Source of the DNA: JBOFIQ01 sp051654905
GTDB lineage: Bacteria; Actinomycetota; Actinomycetes; Propionibacteriales; Propionibacteriaceae
NCBI GenBank assembly: GCA_051654905.1
Contig: JBOFYY010000158.1
Coordinates: 186,001 to 250,000 of the forward strand
Length of the DNA stretch: 64,000 nt
Direction of reading: 5' to 3'
In this document: one piece after another, positions 24,684-36,000 of the stretch
Position numbering within the stretch: position 1 is the stretch's first letter
Layout of the letters: each line of letters starts with the position of its first letter
Program-made: the position numbers and the translations under genes
The notes under the pieces: model-generated
Databases searched by the model: none
What the model was told of the DNA's origin: nothing
Seen by the model: the letters and a program-made list of their open reading frames with translations, nothing else

Positions 24684-25199
24684 TTAAACTCCGATCCCAC
24701 TCAGATCAAGACCCAGCCGACCCCTAGTAAAAGCCCGGATCGCATTGTCTAATTCCCCAGGACTACGATCTAAATAATCTAGCGGCAAACTTAAGCTAGG
24801 CAGATTTCGATGTTCCACTATTAGCAGTGGGCTGCGCCATGGACCACCAGAACGAGCAACTACCCGCGTTACTTCTTCCCATGCGATCTGCTGCCCTCGT
24901 AACGCAACACCCTGATAGGTGAGCGATAACGCAATGCCCTCCTCCAAGGCTTTCAAATCTTTTTTCGAGACGTACCACAACAACCATGCAGCAGCGATCC
25001 AGATCACCGACGCCACGGCCATGAAACCTAACAACCAACTAAACTCAGACAACCAGCTTCGCCGAAAGAACCATAACGCCACCGAAGCAATAGCTAACAA
25101 CGTTAGGATAATTAACCGCGATTTCACGATGGCATGCCACCGCGCGACACGCTCTGCCGCTGGAACTGGGTTAAACCCGACATCAAGACTGTCAGCCAT
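24684..25199 (-). CDS. Hypothetical membrane protein with PH-like domain
   Basis: 171 residues. Two hydrophobic helices (about 27-45 and 52-76) are followed by a cytoplasmic domain beginning KKDLKALEEG, whose strand pattern (IALSLTYQGVAL, IAWEEVTRVVAR, LLIVEHRNLPSLSLPL) resembles the bacterial PH-like domain of YcxB-type proteins. Function unknown. The start overlaps the end of the upstream SpoU methyltransferase gene by 8 bp, so they are co-translated. Confidence 0.82.
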   Translation of the reverse strand: MADSLDVGFNPVPAAERVARWHAIVKSRLIILTLLAIASVALWFFRRSWLSEFSWLLGFMAVASVIWIAAAWLLWYVSKKDLKALEEGIALSLTYQGVALRGQQIAWEEVTRVVARSGGPWRSPLLIVEHRNLPSLSLPLDYLDRSPGELDNAIRAFTRGRLGLDLSGIGV

Positions 25200-25848
25200 G
25201 GTCTGATCCTACTAAGAGGCTAGGACCAGGACCATGTTGGAGTGCCCAGTGGTAACAGGTAATCGCCGCAGCCGCGCCCGCGTTCAAAGATCGTGTTGAA
25301 CCATGTTGAGTGATAGCAACCAAAGTTTGGCAACCAGCTACCATCTCCTCGGTAAGCCCCGGACCCTCGCTACCGAAGATAAGACAACAGTCTTGCGGCA
25401 GTCTCGTCGCCTCCAACGGTACAGATCCGGGCAAATTATCGACACCTACTGGAGTGATTCCATGTTCGGCAAGCCAAGCAAATAGTGCCGCTTCATCTGG
25501 GTGATGGTGCACATGAATATAGCGATCAGTCACCATAGCACCGCGACGATTCCAGCGGCGTCTGCCCACAATATGTACCCCAGCGACGTTGAAAGCATTC
25601 GCTGTTCTCACAATAGAACCGATATTGAAATCGTGTTCCCAATTCTGAATAGCTACATGCAAGCTGCTACGACTTTGATCCAGCTCCGCTACGATGGCAT
25701 CGATTGTAAAGTAGCGAAATTGATCGGCTACGTTACGTCGATCTCCCTGCTCTAGTAGCTCTGGATCGTAGCGTGGGTCATCAGGCCACGGGCCTACCCA
25801 CGGTCCGACTCCAGGACCAGAAAGCTGTGCGATTTCATCTTCTCCCAT
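25192..25848 (-). CDS. SpoU-family RNA methyltransferase (TrmH-like)
   Basis: 218 residues from the ATG at 25848, six bases after AGGTGA; a GTG three codons earlier is possible but would overlap that site. The three SpoU motifs are present: NIGSIVRTANAFNV (about 72-85), IFGSEGPGL (about 154-162) and STRSLNAGAAAAI (about 178-190). The last usually reads SLNVSVAAAI, so this copy is slightly atypical. The trefoil-knot enzyme methylates the 2'-O of a ribose in tRNA or rRNA using SAM; the target nucleotide cannot be told. Confidence 0.92.
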   Translation of the reverse strand: MGEDEIAQLSGPGVGPWVGPWPDDPRYDPELLEQGDRRNVADQFRYFTIDAIVAELDQSRSSLHVAIQNWEHDFNIGSIVRTANAFNVAGVHIVGRRRWNRRGAMVTDRYIHVHHHPDEAALFAWLAEHGITPVGVDNLPGSVPLEATRLPQDCCLIFGSEGPGLTEEMVAGCQTLVAITQHGSTRSLNAGAAAAITCYHWALQHGPGPSLLVGSDHG

Positions 25849-25881
25849 GATTGTCACCTATAAGACGGTACTCTCATAAGT

Positions 25882-26589
25882 GTGAATTTGCTTAACTCTT
25901 TGCTCCTAGTACCGCTTTTAATACCAGATTGGCTTGATCCACAGCGGATTATTGAAGCCACCGGACCATGGGCACTGCCCGTAGTCGCGCTCATTATTTT
26001 CGCTGAATGTGGCCTTTTTGCACTACTCCCGGGCGATTCCTTACTCTTTGCGGTAGGAATGCTCACCGCAATGGGCCTCAGCGAAGGCGACGCACCTATC
26101 ATCCACTATTTCGGTTCTAAACCACTGACTTTAGTCTTTGTGTGCGTTGCTCTATTTTGTGCCGCAATTTTAGGTAACTTGTGCGGATACTGGTTGGGGC
26201 GTTTGATCGGACCACCACTTTTCAAACCTCGCGATGGACTATTAGGCAAAGCTTTCGACCCTAAATATGTTGACAAAACCCATGATTTCTTTGAAAAATA
26301 TGGTAGCTCTGCGCTGATCCTAGCTAGATTCGTTCCCTTCGTACGTACTTTCGTCACGATGATTGCTGGTATCGGAAAAATGGATCTTAGAAAGTTCATG
26401 GGATTCACAGCTATCGGTGGCGCGCTCTGGATCGGAATCGTTACCGTAGCTGGATATTTCTTAGGAAGTATTCCTTTTATCCGAAACCACATTGGATCTG
26501 CGCTCATCGCGATCGTCTTTATTTCTCTAATTCCTATGATCGTTGGGTATCTCAACGAAAAACGCAAAGCAGCAAAAGTTACTTCATAG
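25882..26589 (+). CDS. DedA-family membrane protein
   Basis: 235 residues, GTG start with no visible ribosome-binding site, so the mRNA may be leaderless. The DedA/SNARE-associated domain is clear: ECGLFALLPGDSLLFAVGML (about 42-61), GNLCGYWLGR (about 96-105), FFEKYGSSALILARFVPFVRTF (second half about 138), and AGIGKMDLRKF. The G/P-x-P-(G/E) and R-F-(I/V)-P motifs define the family, which moves undecaprenyl phosphate or phospholipids across the membrane. Divergent from the SpoU gene, 33 bp away. Confidence 0.93.
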   Translation: MNLLNSLLLVPLLIPDWLDPQRIIEATGPWALPVVALIIFAECGLFALLPGDSLLFAVGMLTAMGLSEGDAPIIHYFGSKPLTLVFVCVALFCAAILGNLCGYWLGRLIGPPLFKPRDGLLGKAFDPKYVDKTHDFFEKYGSSALILARFVPFVRTFVTMIAGIGKMDLRKFMGFTAIGGALWIGIVTVAGYFLGSIPFIRNHIGSALIAIVFISLIPMIVGYLNEKRKAAKVTS

Positions 26590-26605
26590 CATTTCAAGCA
26601 GTGCT

Positions 26606-26652
26606 GGTAGCGGTGGTCACAGATAGCCCCATGGCCACCGCTACCAATTTTT
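26606..26652 (+). terminator. Terminator after dedA-like gene
   Basis: GGTAGCGGTGGTC (26606-26618) pairs with GGCCACCGCTACC (26633-26645), one G-U pair, followed by AATTTTT. Confidence 0.9.
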
Positions 26653-26791
26653 AGCGAATTAGTAATAGAATTATCCGTTGGATTTCTTTACCAGCCTGTG
26701 ACACGATTAACGCTCAATGCGTTAAAACATTTCCATCATCTCCACCTTCCGGCGTGAATTACATCTGCCGACTCACACGAGAGGGAGGCCA

Positions 26792-28015
26792 TTGACCGCC
26801 AACTCCCGCCTGAGCAGCCATCAGGGTTTCGCCCTTGCCATGTCAAGCACTGCACCGTTTTACTCCCTTATCGTGACTGCTCCCCTTGTAACAGGGTTAG
26901 TAGGAGCTGGCGTATGGCTGGTTTATCTGATAGCCGTAATTCCCGCTTGGCTTGTAGCCGTAGGAATGAATGAAAATGATCGCCGGGAACCCGATAAAGG
27001 CACCGTCTACACTTGGGGGCGACGGCTAGATTCTCGTCTTGGCTGGTTCTCTGGATATTGCTTAAGTATTACTGGCATCGTCGCCTCTAGCGGTATGGGT
27101 TATGTAACTGTTCGGATTCTCATGCCCGAAGCGCCCCTGTGGATACAGCTCCTTAGCGGGGCTGGAATCATCATCATTGCTTCTGTTCTTGATTCAGTTA
27201 GCCTGCACTGGACTAGCTTCTTACAACAAGTAGGTCTTGTAGCTCAGGTAGCTGCATTGGCGTGGATCGGCTGGCAGTTACTTCACCACGGGCTTAACGC
27301 TAATATCGCTTGGTCTGGTTCTCCAGCAGCATGGATTCATGCTGTTTTACTGGCAGTATTTGCTTACTGGGGTTTTGATTCGATCTACTCACTAACTGAG
27401 CATACCGAAAGTCATGCCTCTACCGTCGTCTCAATGTCGAGTCTGGCTAGTCTCATCGTGCTTTACTGCCTAGCAAGCCTCATGTTCGTATCCCACGACG
27501 TTACTTTCTACACTGATTTCTGGCTCGTTAAAATTGCCGCTACGCTCTCTGCGGTGCTCAGCTTAGGATCTACACTGCTGCCTACCGCCCGTGGCATAGA
27601 AGCCATGGCAGAAACTGGGGAACTTCCTAAAAAACTAGCTCGCCCCGTCCCTGCTGCTATCGCTACCACTATCTTGACCTGTGCATGGCTCCTAGTAGTA
27701 CTGATCAACGCTGATCTATTCGATGACACCATCGAAGCCCTATGCGTTTTTGTTGGGCTCTACTTCACGTCATCATCACTTATTGCTGCCATCTACGCCA
27801 CCCATCCCATCCGTAAGCGATTCGACTGGGCCTCTACCGTCCTTATGGGCGCTATTACAGTACTGACAGCCGCACAAACTTTCGATAGCGAATACGGCGC
27901 TACGGTTATAGCCGGAATTGGTGGCGTCGGCGTCATAGTCATTGCGCTTCTAAGCGTAGGGGTTATCGCCACCTTGATAGCTACCCGAAAAACCCCTACC
28001 AAACCTCTAAAGTAA
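26792..28015 (+). CDS. APC-superfamily amino acid permease-like protein
   Basis: 407 residues and about 12 hydrophobic helices. It starts with TTG three bases after GAGGGAGG. The first helix holds SSTAPFYSLIVTAPLVTG, the unwound substrate-binding helix type seen in APC permeases, and the 2-3 loop has ENDRREPDKGTVYTWGRRL, the P-D-(K/R)-G-x-x-Y pattern of the family. Such carriers import amino acids or polyamines by H+ symport. The start spacing is short, but no better start is seen before the conserved helix. Flanked by terminators on both sides, so monocistronic. Confidence 0.9.
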   Translation: MTANSRLSSHQGFALAMSSTAPFYSLIVTAPLVTGLVGAGVWLVYLIAVIPAWLVAVGMNENDRREPDKGTVYTWGRRLDSRLGWFSGYCLSITGIVASSGMGYVTVRILMPEAPLWIQLLSGAGIIIIASVLDSVSLHWTSFLQQVGLVAQVAALAWIGWQLLHHGLNANIAWSGSPAAWIHAVLLAVFAYWGFDSIYSLTEHTESHASTVVSMSSLASLIVLYCLASLMFVSHDVTFYTDFWLVKIAATLSAVLSLGSTLLPTARGIEAMAETGELPKKLARPVPAAIATTILTCAWLLVVLINADLFDDTIEALCVFVGLYFTSSSLIAAIYATHPIRKRFDWASTVLMGAITVLTAAQTFDSEYGATVIAGIGGVGVIVIALLSVGVIATLIATRKTPTKPLK

Positions 28016-28020
28016 GCGTC

Positions 28021-28074
28021 AAAAAAAGGGGAAGCCCGGCTTGAAGATAATTCCAGCCGGACTTCCCCTTTTTT
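28021..28074. terminator. Strong bidirectional terminator
   Basis: AAAAAAGGGGAAG-c-CCGGCT pairs with AGCCGG-a-CTTCCCCTTTTTT. The stem is symmetrical with A-run before and T-run after, so it ends both the permease and the convergent LemA transcript. Confidence 0.95.
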
Positions 28075-28085
28075 GCAATCAAATT

Positions 28086-28853
28086 TTAATCATGCGCTGG
28101 TGGCGTATTAGTTGTACCAAAAGGAGCCTCTACTTCAGCCGGAACTATAGTAGGACTATTAGGGTAAGCCTGCTGGTACTGCGGGATGCTATAACCGGTT
28201 TCAGCAGCTCCAGCTTCACGCTGCGACTGAGTTGGAGCAACCGCAGAAATATCGTTGAAATCAACGTTCTGACGTGCACGCGTCTCTACGTCACGAACCT
28301 CGAAGTAAGAAGCTGAGGTAAACCCAAACATTCCCGCCATAACATTGGCTGGGAACGACTGCACCCGAGTGTTGTAGGCAGATACGTTAGCGTTAAAGAA
28401 CCGACGTCCCGCAGCTATCCGATCCTCAGTTTCAGTCAAGGAACGCTGTAGCTCCATAAAGTTGACTGAGCTCTTAAGCTCAGGGTAAGCCTCTACCGTT
28501 ACCAATAAGTTGCTTACCGCATGAGAAAGCTGCTCTTCTACCTGAGCACGTTCTGCAGTGGGCATGGCTCCGGGCTTATTTAATGCAACTGCCTGGTTAC
28601 GTAGCCGCACCACTTCCTCAAGAGTATTGCGCTCATGTCCAGCTATACCCTTAACCGTTGCTACTAGATTAGGTATCAAGTCATAGCGACGCTGTAATTC
28701 AACATCAACCTGGTTCCAAGACTCTTGTACCTGATTACGCTGTCGCACTAATCCGTTGTACATACCAACGAGCCACAATACGCCAAGTATGGCAGCAGCA
28801 ATAATAACGAGCAACATGATGGCAATCGTGCCGCCAACGCTCATGGGGACCAT
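28086..28853 (-). CDS. LemA-family protein
   Basis: 255 residues. An N-terminal membrane helix (about 8-31) is followed by the LemA coiled-coil domain: MYNGLVRQRNQVQESWNQVD, then LQRRYDLIPNLVATVKGIAGHE (start about 53), and RFFNANVSAYNTRVQSFPAN (about 148-167). A Pro/Gln-rich C-tail (about 200-255) is not conserved. LemA proteins form helical bundles at the membrane; their role is unclear. ATG at 28853 with GGGAGG just upstream is preferred to the ATG three codons later. It lies 79 bp after the sortase gene on the same strand and could belong to the surface module. Confidence 0.93.
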   Translation of the reverse strand: MVPMSVGGTIAIMLLVIIAAAILGVLWLVGMYNGLVRQRNQVQESWNQVDVELQRRYDLIPNLVATVKGIAGHERNTLEEVVRLRNQAVALNKPGAMPTAERAQVEEQLSHAVSNLLVTVEAYPELKSSVNFMELQRSLTETEDRIAAGRRFFNANVSAYNTRVQSFPANVMAGMFGFTSASYFEVRDVETRARQNVDFNDISAVAPTQSQREAGAAETGYSIPQYQQAYPNSPTIVPAEVEAPFGTTNTPPAHD

Positions 28854-28932
28854 GGGTTCCTCCCGGACATTTCTCTAATGATTACTTACCAGCGTAGCGG
28901 CGCTCTGGTCCGTATTTACAAAAACTGCAAAA

Positions 28933-29619
28933 TTAGCCCTTGACATCGGCTTTTACCAGATGCCCAAAAGCTACTGATCTTTTGGGCGAAGCAAATAAAT
29001 CCGTACAGGTAGTTAGCGTGATAACTGCCTCCGTAGGAGTAGTTCCTATCGGTTTACCAGGCACTGGATCTACTACCCAAGTTTCAGAGTCTCCTACCGT
29101 TAAATCAGCCGGAGAAGTTGTTAACTCATAAGTATAAATATGGGTTCCGGTTTCAATAACAACAGTAGAGCCAGCGCCTAACTCCAGCAGTCGAGCGAAT
29201 GGCTCTCCATGGGTAATACGATGAGCAGCAACCGCAAAATTACCTAGTTGCCCAGGTTGCGCCGTATTTGGATACCAGCCAACCCCTCGAGCAAGCTCTT
29301 CTTCTCCAATACCCACAACAATCGGATATTCGTAGCTTTCACCCAACTGCGGAATTCGCAGCAAAGCTATCGCATCCCCCAGAACTACCTGCTCAATAGA
29401 TGACGCTCTTGGATTCTTCCACTGTTCCCGTAGCCATTCTCGTTCCTGGTTAAAAGCTCTATTGGAGGTAATATTAGTGCCATAGTATTGCCATCCTACC
29501 CAACTCAGACCAGCAACTCCCAGCATAATAAATACGATGCCGACAACTGTTATAGCAGAAATACGTGAGAGGGTAGCTCGACGCGGCATTGCGCTATCCA
29601 TCGAACCATTCCCTCTCAC
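28933..29619 (-). CDS. Class E sortase
   Basis: 228 residues. Membrane anchor at about 23-45, then the sortase barrel. Catalytic residues are visible: His in FAVAAHRITHG (near 133), Cys in VITLTTCTDLF (near 204) and Arg in ASPKRSVAFGHL (near 215). The TLTTC pattern and single N-terminal anchor fit class E, whose members prefer LAxTG but can accept LPxTG-like signals, and attach surface proteins to peptidoglycan. It follows the lipoprotein by 32 bp in the same unit as the giant LPHTG protein, the obvious candidate substrate. Confidence 0.92.
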   Translation of the reverse strand: MRGNGSMDSAMPRRATLSRISAITVVGIVFIMLGVAGLSWVGWQYYGTNITSNRAFNQEREWLREQWKNPRASSIEQVVLGDAIALLRIPQLGESYEYPIVVGIGEEELARGVGWYPNTAQPGQLGNFAVAAHRITHGEPFARLLELGAGSTVVIETGTHIYTYELTTSPADLTVGDSETWVVDPVPGKPIGTTPTEAVITLTTCTDLFASPKRSVAFGHLVKADVKG

Positions 29620-29651
29620 GTATCCAATTTACTCTCTGAATCCAAGCTTAA

Positions 29652-30098
29652 TTACGCTAGTTTCCCAGCATAAACATTTTTAGTGCAGCGATCAGCTTTC
29701 TCAACAACTTCAGCTGTAAGAACTACTTCTTTAGTTTCTCCCGGGTTTACTTCTTCAACAACAGCTAGTCCACTTCCGATAGGGGTACCAGAATCTGCTT
29801 TCAACCAAATAATGTAAATGGAATAGTCCCGAGTCTCTGCAGCAGAGTTCTTGACTTTCACCTTGACTTCTTTAGCTCCCGGCTCCAGATCACAATTAAA
29901 CTCCACATCCGCAGCTGCTCCAGCTGGCGTATTCATGAAGGATGGTTGCGGCGGTAACGGAGTTGATGCCTTTTTTGGAACACTTAATGCAGTTGGATTC
30001 GCAGTAGCTTCTGTCTCTGTTTTATGCTGACAACCAGCTATAGCTGCCAAAGCTGTCAGCGAAAGCATCCCATATCCAATATTACGAAGAACACTCAT
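29652..30098 (-). CDS. Small lipoprotein in the giant-protein operon
   Basis: 148 residues. A type II signal peptide with lipobox LAAIAGC puts the lipidated Cys near residue 23. A Lys/Pro-rich spacer (to about 55) leads to a small strand-rich domain (KEVKVKVKNS, TRDYSIYIIWLK, ETKEVVLTAEVVEK) with Cys near 69 and 138 that could form a disulfide. The fold looks immunoglobulin-like, as do the repeats of the upstream protein. Its ATG overlaps the giant gene's stop by one base (TAATG), which implies translational coupling, so one lipoprotein could be made per giant chain. Function unknown; a membrane partner of the giant protein is my inference. Confidence 0.85.
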   Translation of the reverse strand: MSVLRNIGYGMLSLTALAAIAGCQHKTETEATANPTALSVPKKASTPLPPQPSFMNTPAGAAADVEFNCDLEPGAKEVKVKVKNSAAETRDYSIYIIWLKADSGTPIGSGLAVVEEVNPGETKEVVLTAEVVEKADRCTKNVYAGKLA

Positions 30099-33000
30099 TA
30101 ACTTTCCTCATCCCCACGTCGATATCCATACATTTTCCACAAAGAAATCATCCTATTTCCGCTCCGCTGACTCTCGGTATTAGACATGCTACTACCGGTA
30201 TGGGGAAGCGGTACTCGTCTCGGCATTGGCTTCTTACCAGTCCCAATAGTTGCCACTGCCGTGACTGGCTTTGCCAACTGATCAGCTGAAACTACTGCTG
30301 TATTACTGAGCTTTTCCCCAGTAGCTTGCTCAGTAGTTATCATCTTGCTGCCAACGCACTTCATAGTCTCGCCAGGAGGCAAGAAGGTTTCATTTGGTAA
30401 ACAAGTTAAGTTCGACAACATCGGATCAGCCACTCGTAGATTCTTCATCGTGACGTTACCAGTATTACGAACGATAATCGTCCAGTTCACGGTCTCCCCA
30501 ATATCTGCCAACGAGTTCGCATTCATATCGACGATCTGAGCTAACTTCTCCACTTCCACCTTAGGATCCATCTCTGCTGGGACAACAGCCGTAGCAGGAG
30601 GCGGCTCAACAGGCGTAGCTTGGCTATCGACTCTAACCTTAGCTGTCACAGTATTGATAGCAGCGCCAGCATCAAGGTCATTCTGTACGACAGCATACTT
30701 CGTCTTACAGGTGACCTTCTTACCGGGAGCTACCGGCATATTGCCAGCAAAGTCATTACCGTCTTCGTCGAGGCAAACCAACGGATCTGTACCCAAAAGT
30801 TCATCAGTAATTGTGGGATAGCCTGTCACGTTACCGGTATTTGTAAAGGTAATCGTCCACTCGATTGGATCTCCGGGAGCCTTCACTGACGTAACATCAG
30901 CAACCTTCTCCAAGAGGAAATCTGGATGGTGCTGCGGAGTAACTTCAGTATTACCATTAGCACTAGCTGGCGCTCCATTACCGTAAGTGCCAGACATCAG
31001 CGCCGTATTTTTGATCACTCCACCATCAATATGGCTCTGGGTCATCTCAAGAGTTGCAGTACAAGTGGTGGATTCTCCTGGATTCAAGTGAATACCAGTA
31101 GGACCTACCCCATTCGCACAGCTCAGAGCCGATAGTCCCTGCAGCTGGTCGGTTATAGCCGCATTATTGAGTTCGACAGCTCCAGTATTTGTCAGCGTCA
31201 TCGTGTAGGTGACGATATCGCCTGCAGCAGCAACCTTGTCTGGAGAAGCAGATTTCGTCAACTCCACGTTAGGAACTGCTTTAACTGGAATCGTAAGAGC
31301 ATCAGTGGCTTTAACAGGATCTCCATTAGGCATTTTTGCGTTAACTATCACCGTGTTGTCAATCGATGACAAGTTCATATCAGCAACTGTCGTGATGTAC
31401 TCAGCATGACACTCGATTGATTCTCCAGCCCGCATTGAAAATGGAGTTGTTTTTTCGTCAGTGCCACAAACTATTTTACCTAAACCTGGCAATGGGTCAG
31501 TTGGCCAAACATCAGACACTGCAACATTAGATTTATTATTCACCATAAAGGTGTAATTAATCTTCTCGCCCGCACGAGTAACTTCCACAACGTTAGCTGT
31601 CTTCTCAACAACTAGATCCGGCTTGATAACCGTCTCAATCGTTTCTGTAGCATTCTTAGGATCAACTGGATTGCCTTTCGGGTCCAGCGCTGTCATCGTT
31701 GCAGTGTTATCAACAGCAAGACCGTCCAGATCTTCCTGCGTCACAGTGTAGTAAGCACGACAGACAACCGAGTCACCTGGAGGTAACTGAGCTGGCAGGC
31801 GCGGGTAACAGTCAAGTGGCTCTAGGCGCGGCATTGGATCATTAATCTTAACTACGCTTAAAGTCACGTTACCATTATTTTTACCAACAAAGGTGTACTG
31901 AACTCGCTCACCAGCGTAGGTCACCATCGTATGGTCAGCCTGCTTCGTCAAAGACATCGCTGGTTGCTGCTCAGCTACGATATCCACACTGCTTTCTGCA
32001 GGGGTAGCTGGCATACCGAAAGGATCAACGCCGTGAACCGTAGCTGTATTAAGCAGATTTCCACGATCTAGATCGATCTGAACTGGACTCAGCGAAGCAG
32101 TACAAACCATTACTTCTTGCGGTGCAAGTTTGGTCTTCGGACAAGAAATCGCTGTCATGTTCTGACCAGTCATAGGATCCTGTACAACCACATCATGCAA
32201 GGTAAGATTGCCAATATTAGTCACGGTAAAGGTATATGGCAGTACATCAGTACGAGAGCTAAAGCTCTTAGATGACGTAGCTTTAACTAATGACAGTTCT
32301 GACCTACGCGCTCCCTTTATAACTGCATCATCGGAGGAAACAATATCATCAGCTGGATCATTAGGGTCTCCAGACAACCGATCAGCAGAAACTGTCGCTT
32401 TATTAGACCGTACACCAGAATCCATATCCGACTGAGTTACCTGATAAGTAGCCGTACAGGTAAGAACTTCATCAGGAATTAAAGTAGCTGGAACTGTATG
32501 GTCACATGACAAAGCTGATAGCCCCGGCAGCGGATCTTTGATAACAATATTCCGCAATGAAATATTACCCGTATTCTTGGCCTTGAAGGTGTAGGTTAAA
32601 GTTTCTCCTGCCCGATCCATGATGGAACGGTCTACTGTCTTGTCCAATACAATACTGGGATTCTGCAAAGCCGGAACTGTTGCAGTGCTCTTCTCGAAAA
32701 CTGGAACACCAGCTGGCGTAGCGCCATTTATGTAAGCCGTATTAGCCATAGCGCCACCGTCAATATCTGCCTGAGTGGCAGCACGAGTTGCCGTACAACT
32801 AATGATCCCGTCTGGAGCAAGATCTGTTGGAAGTGCCCTATCGCAACCCGTAATTGTGGCGCCCGGATCAGTTACTACTGTACCCATTAGAGTCACGTTA
32901 CCTGTGTTACGAGCGACAATAGCGAACTCGATAACGTCGCCAGCTTTACTTACCTGGCTAGAAGCGCTGGTCTTAGCTATTTCAGCCTTACCATTCTGCT

Positions 33001-36000
33001 CAGCATTAACCGTCTTAGTAGCTGGCGCACTCGTTGCCTTATCGCCATGTGGGCCAGCAGCACTAGCAGTAACCGAGTTATCAATACGTCCCCGATCAAT
33101 ATCTTTCTGCGTGACTTTGTAAGTAGCCGTACAGATTGTCGATTTTCCTGGATCCAGTGATGCTACAGGACAGGAAACCGCTGATAAGTTCGGGAGCGGA
33201 TCAACAACCGTTAGCGCTGAAAGCGTTACATAAGAAGTATTGGTTACCCCAAATGAGTAAGTAATATCTTCGCCCACGGTCTTATAAATAGCCTTATCGG
33301 CTGATTTCTTAACCGAGATTGAAGGCTTCTGATCCGTCTCTGTCCGAGCAGAAGATTGTTCTACTGGGAAAGGAATACCAGAGGGGTTACCGGCAGCATC
33401 CTTATCGTTGGATTCATTAGCAAATATCTGTGCCGTATTAGCGATAAATCCACGGTCAACATCGATCTGCTTAGTTTGGTAGGTGGCAGTACATACTAAA
33501 ACTTTCCCGGGCAGTAACGGATTAGTACCATCAAAAATAGCCCCAGTTGCTTCAAATCTACAGGTTTGGTTAGACAGATCTGGCATCGGATCAACTACCC
33601 GTGGCAGCCAAGCATCCATATTGCCAGTATTTTTAGTTCGGAAGGTGTAAGTGACAAAGTCACCAGCCTTCCAGTTAACCGGTGCAGCAACTGTCTTCTC
33701 AAAACTCAACTTCGGATTGTACAAAGCTGGAACGTGGGTACCGTCTGATCCGTTCATAGGATCACCATTTGGCTTAACCGAAGAGAACGTAGCCGTATTT
33801 GTAATACCGCCCTTTTCCAAATCAGCATGGACCGTCAAATAGGTAGCGGTACAAGTCATAGTCTTTCCCGGAGCCAAATCTGAACCCTGAGCAGGAGTAC
33901 AACTTAACGGCGCCTGGAATGTCATCGGATCAGATACGTTGGCATTCTTGAGAGTCAAGTTACCTGTGTTCTCTACCGTAATCGTATAAACGATAGGCTC
34001 GCCAACTCTTTGAACCAGCGTCTTATTGGCTTTCTTCGTTATCCGAAGGTTAGGGTTCTGCTCTGCTGATATGAGAACCGATTTCGGCTCGCTAACTACC
34101 GACGCATTATCTGGAGCAGTTCCTGCGGCTGAAGCCGTGTTAAGAATGGAACCCGCATCAATATCAGTTTGCGTAGTTGCACGCGTTGACTGGCAGGTAA
34201 CTCTAGCCCCTGGAGCAAGCGTTACCGGCAAAGTTGCTGCCGAACCGTCTGGCTTCAGACAGGTATATGCACCCATACCTGCCAATTTGTCGGTAATAGT
34301 CGCATTAGCTACCGTAACGTTTCCAGTATTCTGCAATGTCAACGTGTAGACAACCGGATCATCGGCTTTCGCTACAACCATCCGATCAGCAGTCTTAGAT
34401 AGCTCTAGTTTCGGACTCTGATCTACTAGAACATCAACATCAGCAGTCAACACGTACTTATTTTTATCGTCATACGTTGGTGGAACTACCGACGAGAACT
34501 GTGCTGTGTTATGGATCTTTCCAGCATCAATATCTGCCTGCTGTACTACATATGTCGTAGTACAAGTCACAACTGCTCCCGGAGCAACTGAGGTCTTTCC
34601 TAGTTCGCGGTCGCACTGTACTGGCTTAGCGCCAATTAGTTTATCGACCATTTCCCCAGCAAAGAGCGAGTAGCTACCGGTATTAGTTAATACGATTGTA
34701 AAGGTAACTGTTTCACCAGCTTGTTTTACTCGCTCAGGTTTAGCCGACTTAGTCAACGTTGCTGAAGCGATTCCTGGCGCGGCCAGTACCTTATCGCTAG
34801 ATTCCTTCTCGGCAATCGGCTTATCGTAAGGATCAGTCGCCGTAGCTTTAGCGGTATTAGGAACTGAACCTTTATCAACATGATCTTGCCCAGTAGCAAT
34901 AGTTGCCTGACAGGTCATCACTGCACCTGGCGCAAGACTGCTTCCCTGAGCTGGGGTACAAGTCAATGAAGTCAGATCAGGATTATCATCGTCTACTCGA
35001 ACATTCTTAAGCGTGACATTTCCACTGTTGGTAGCCACGATAGTGAATGCTGCCATATCACCTAGCTTCACCGGAATTGTAGATGCGGCTTTCTTTACTA
35101 GATCAAGTTTCGGATCAGAGGTGACCGGAACTGTATCTGTATCGGTTCCCGGGATCACTGGGTCGCCACCAACCGGATCAACACCTGTCACAGAAGCTGA
35201 GTTATCGATATGTCCTCGGTCAAGATCAGTCTGCTTCACCTTGTATGTAGCAGTACAGGTTGTGCTCTCTTTTACATCAAGAGCAGCTTTCTGACATACC
35301 GGTAAGCTCAGATCAGCCATCGGATCGCTGAGAACGATCTGCTCGATTTTTACGTTACCAATATTAGTTACCGTAAAGGTATAGGTAACAACCTCATCGA
35401 CTTTAGAAACTGCCGCCAAATTATGGGACTTATCTAGTTGCAGTTTCGGGATGTGAACTGGAGTCACTGTTGCCGAGGCTGAAACCGGATCTACCGGCTT
35501 ATTCTTTGGGTCAAGCGCTTTCAGCGTAGCCGTATTATCAAGAGTCGGAAGATTCATTTCATCTGCGGTTACAACCTTTGTAGCGCTACAGTGAATTTCT
35601 TTGCCTGGAGCTAGGTCAGCAGCAAGATCTTTCTCACACTTGATAGCGGACAAACCCGACATTGTGTCAGTCAAGGTCAACCCATGAAGCGTAGCTGTAC
35701 CGTCGTTCAAGATAGTGAAGTTATACGACACTTGGTCGCCAGCTTTTTGGATACGCAGCGGCGCAGCCTTCTTAACTAATGTCATGTGTGGCTTTGTAAC
35801 AGTCTCCACCAAAGCGCTATCGCGGACTGGGTCTACTGCACCCTTAAGCGTAGCTCCGGTAGCAACCGCAGTATTAGGAATAGATCCAGCATCTAGATCT
35901 ACCTGAGTTGCATTGTACTGCACTCGGCAAGTACGTACCTCACCTGGCTTCAAAGAAACCAGCCCTAATCCATCACGCGTAGAACCGTCAACAGCTCTAA

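Noticed and set aside
30098..30230. A frameshift that would restore a hydrophobic tail after LPHTG
   Set aside because: Neither other frame holds a membrane helix close enough; the lipoprotein signal peptide in the next gene is about 40 residues away.
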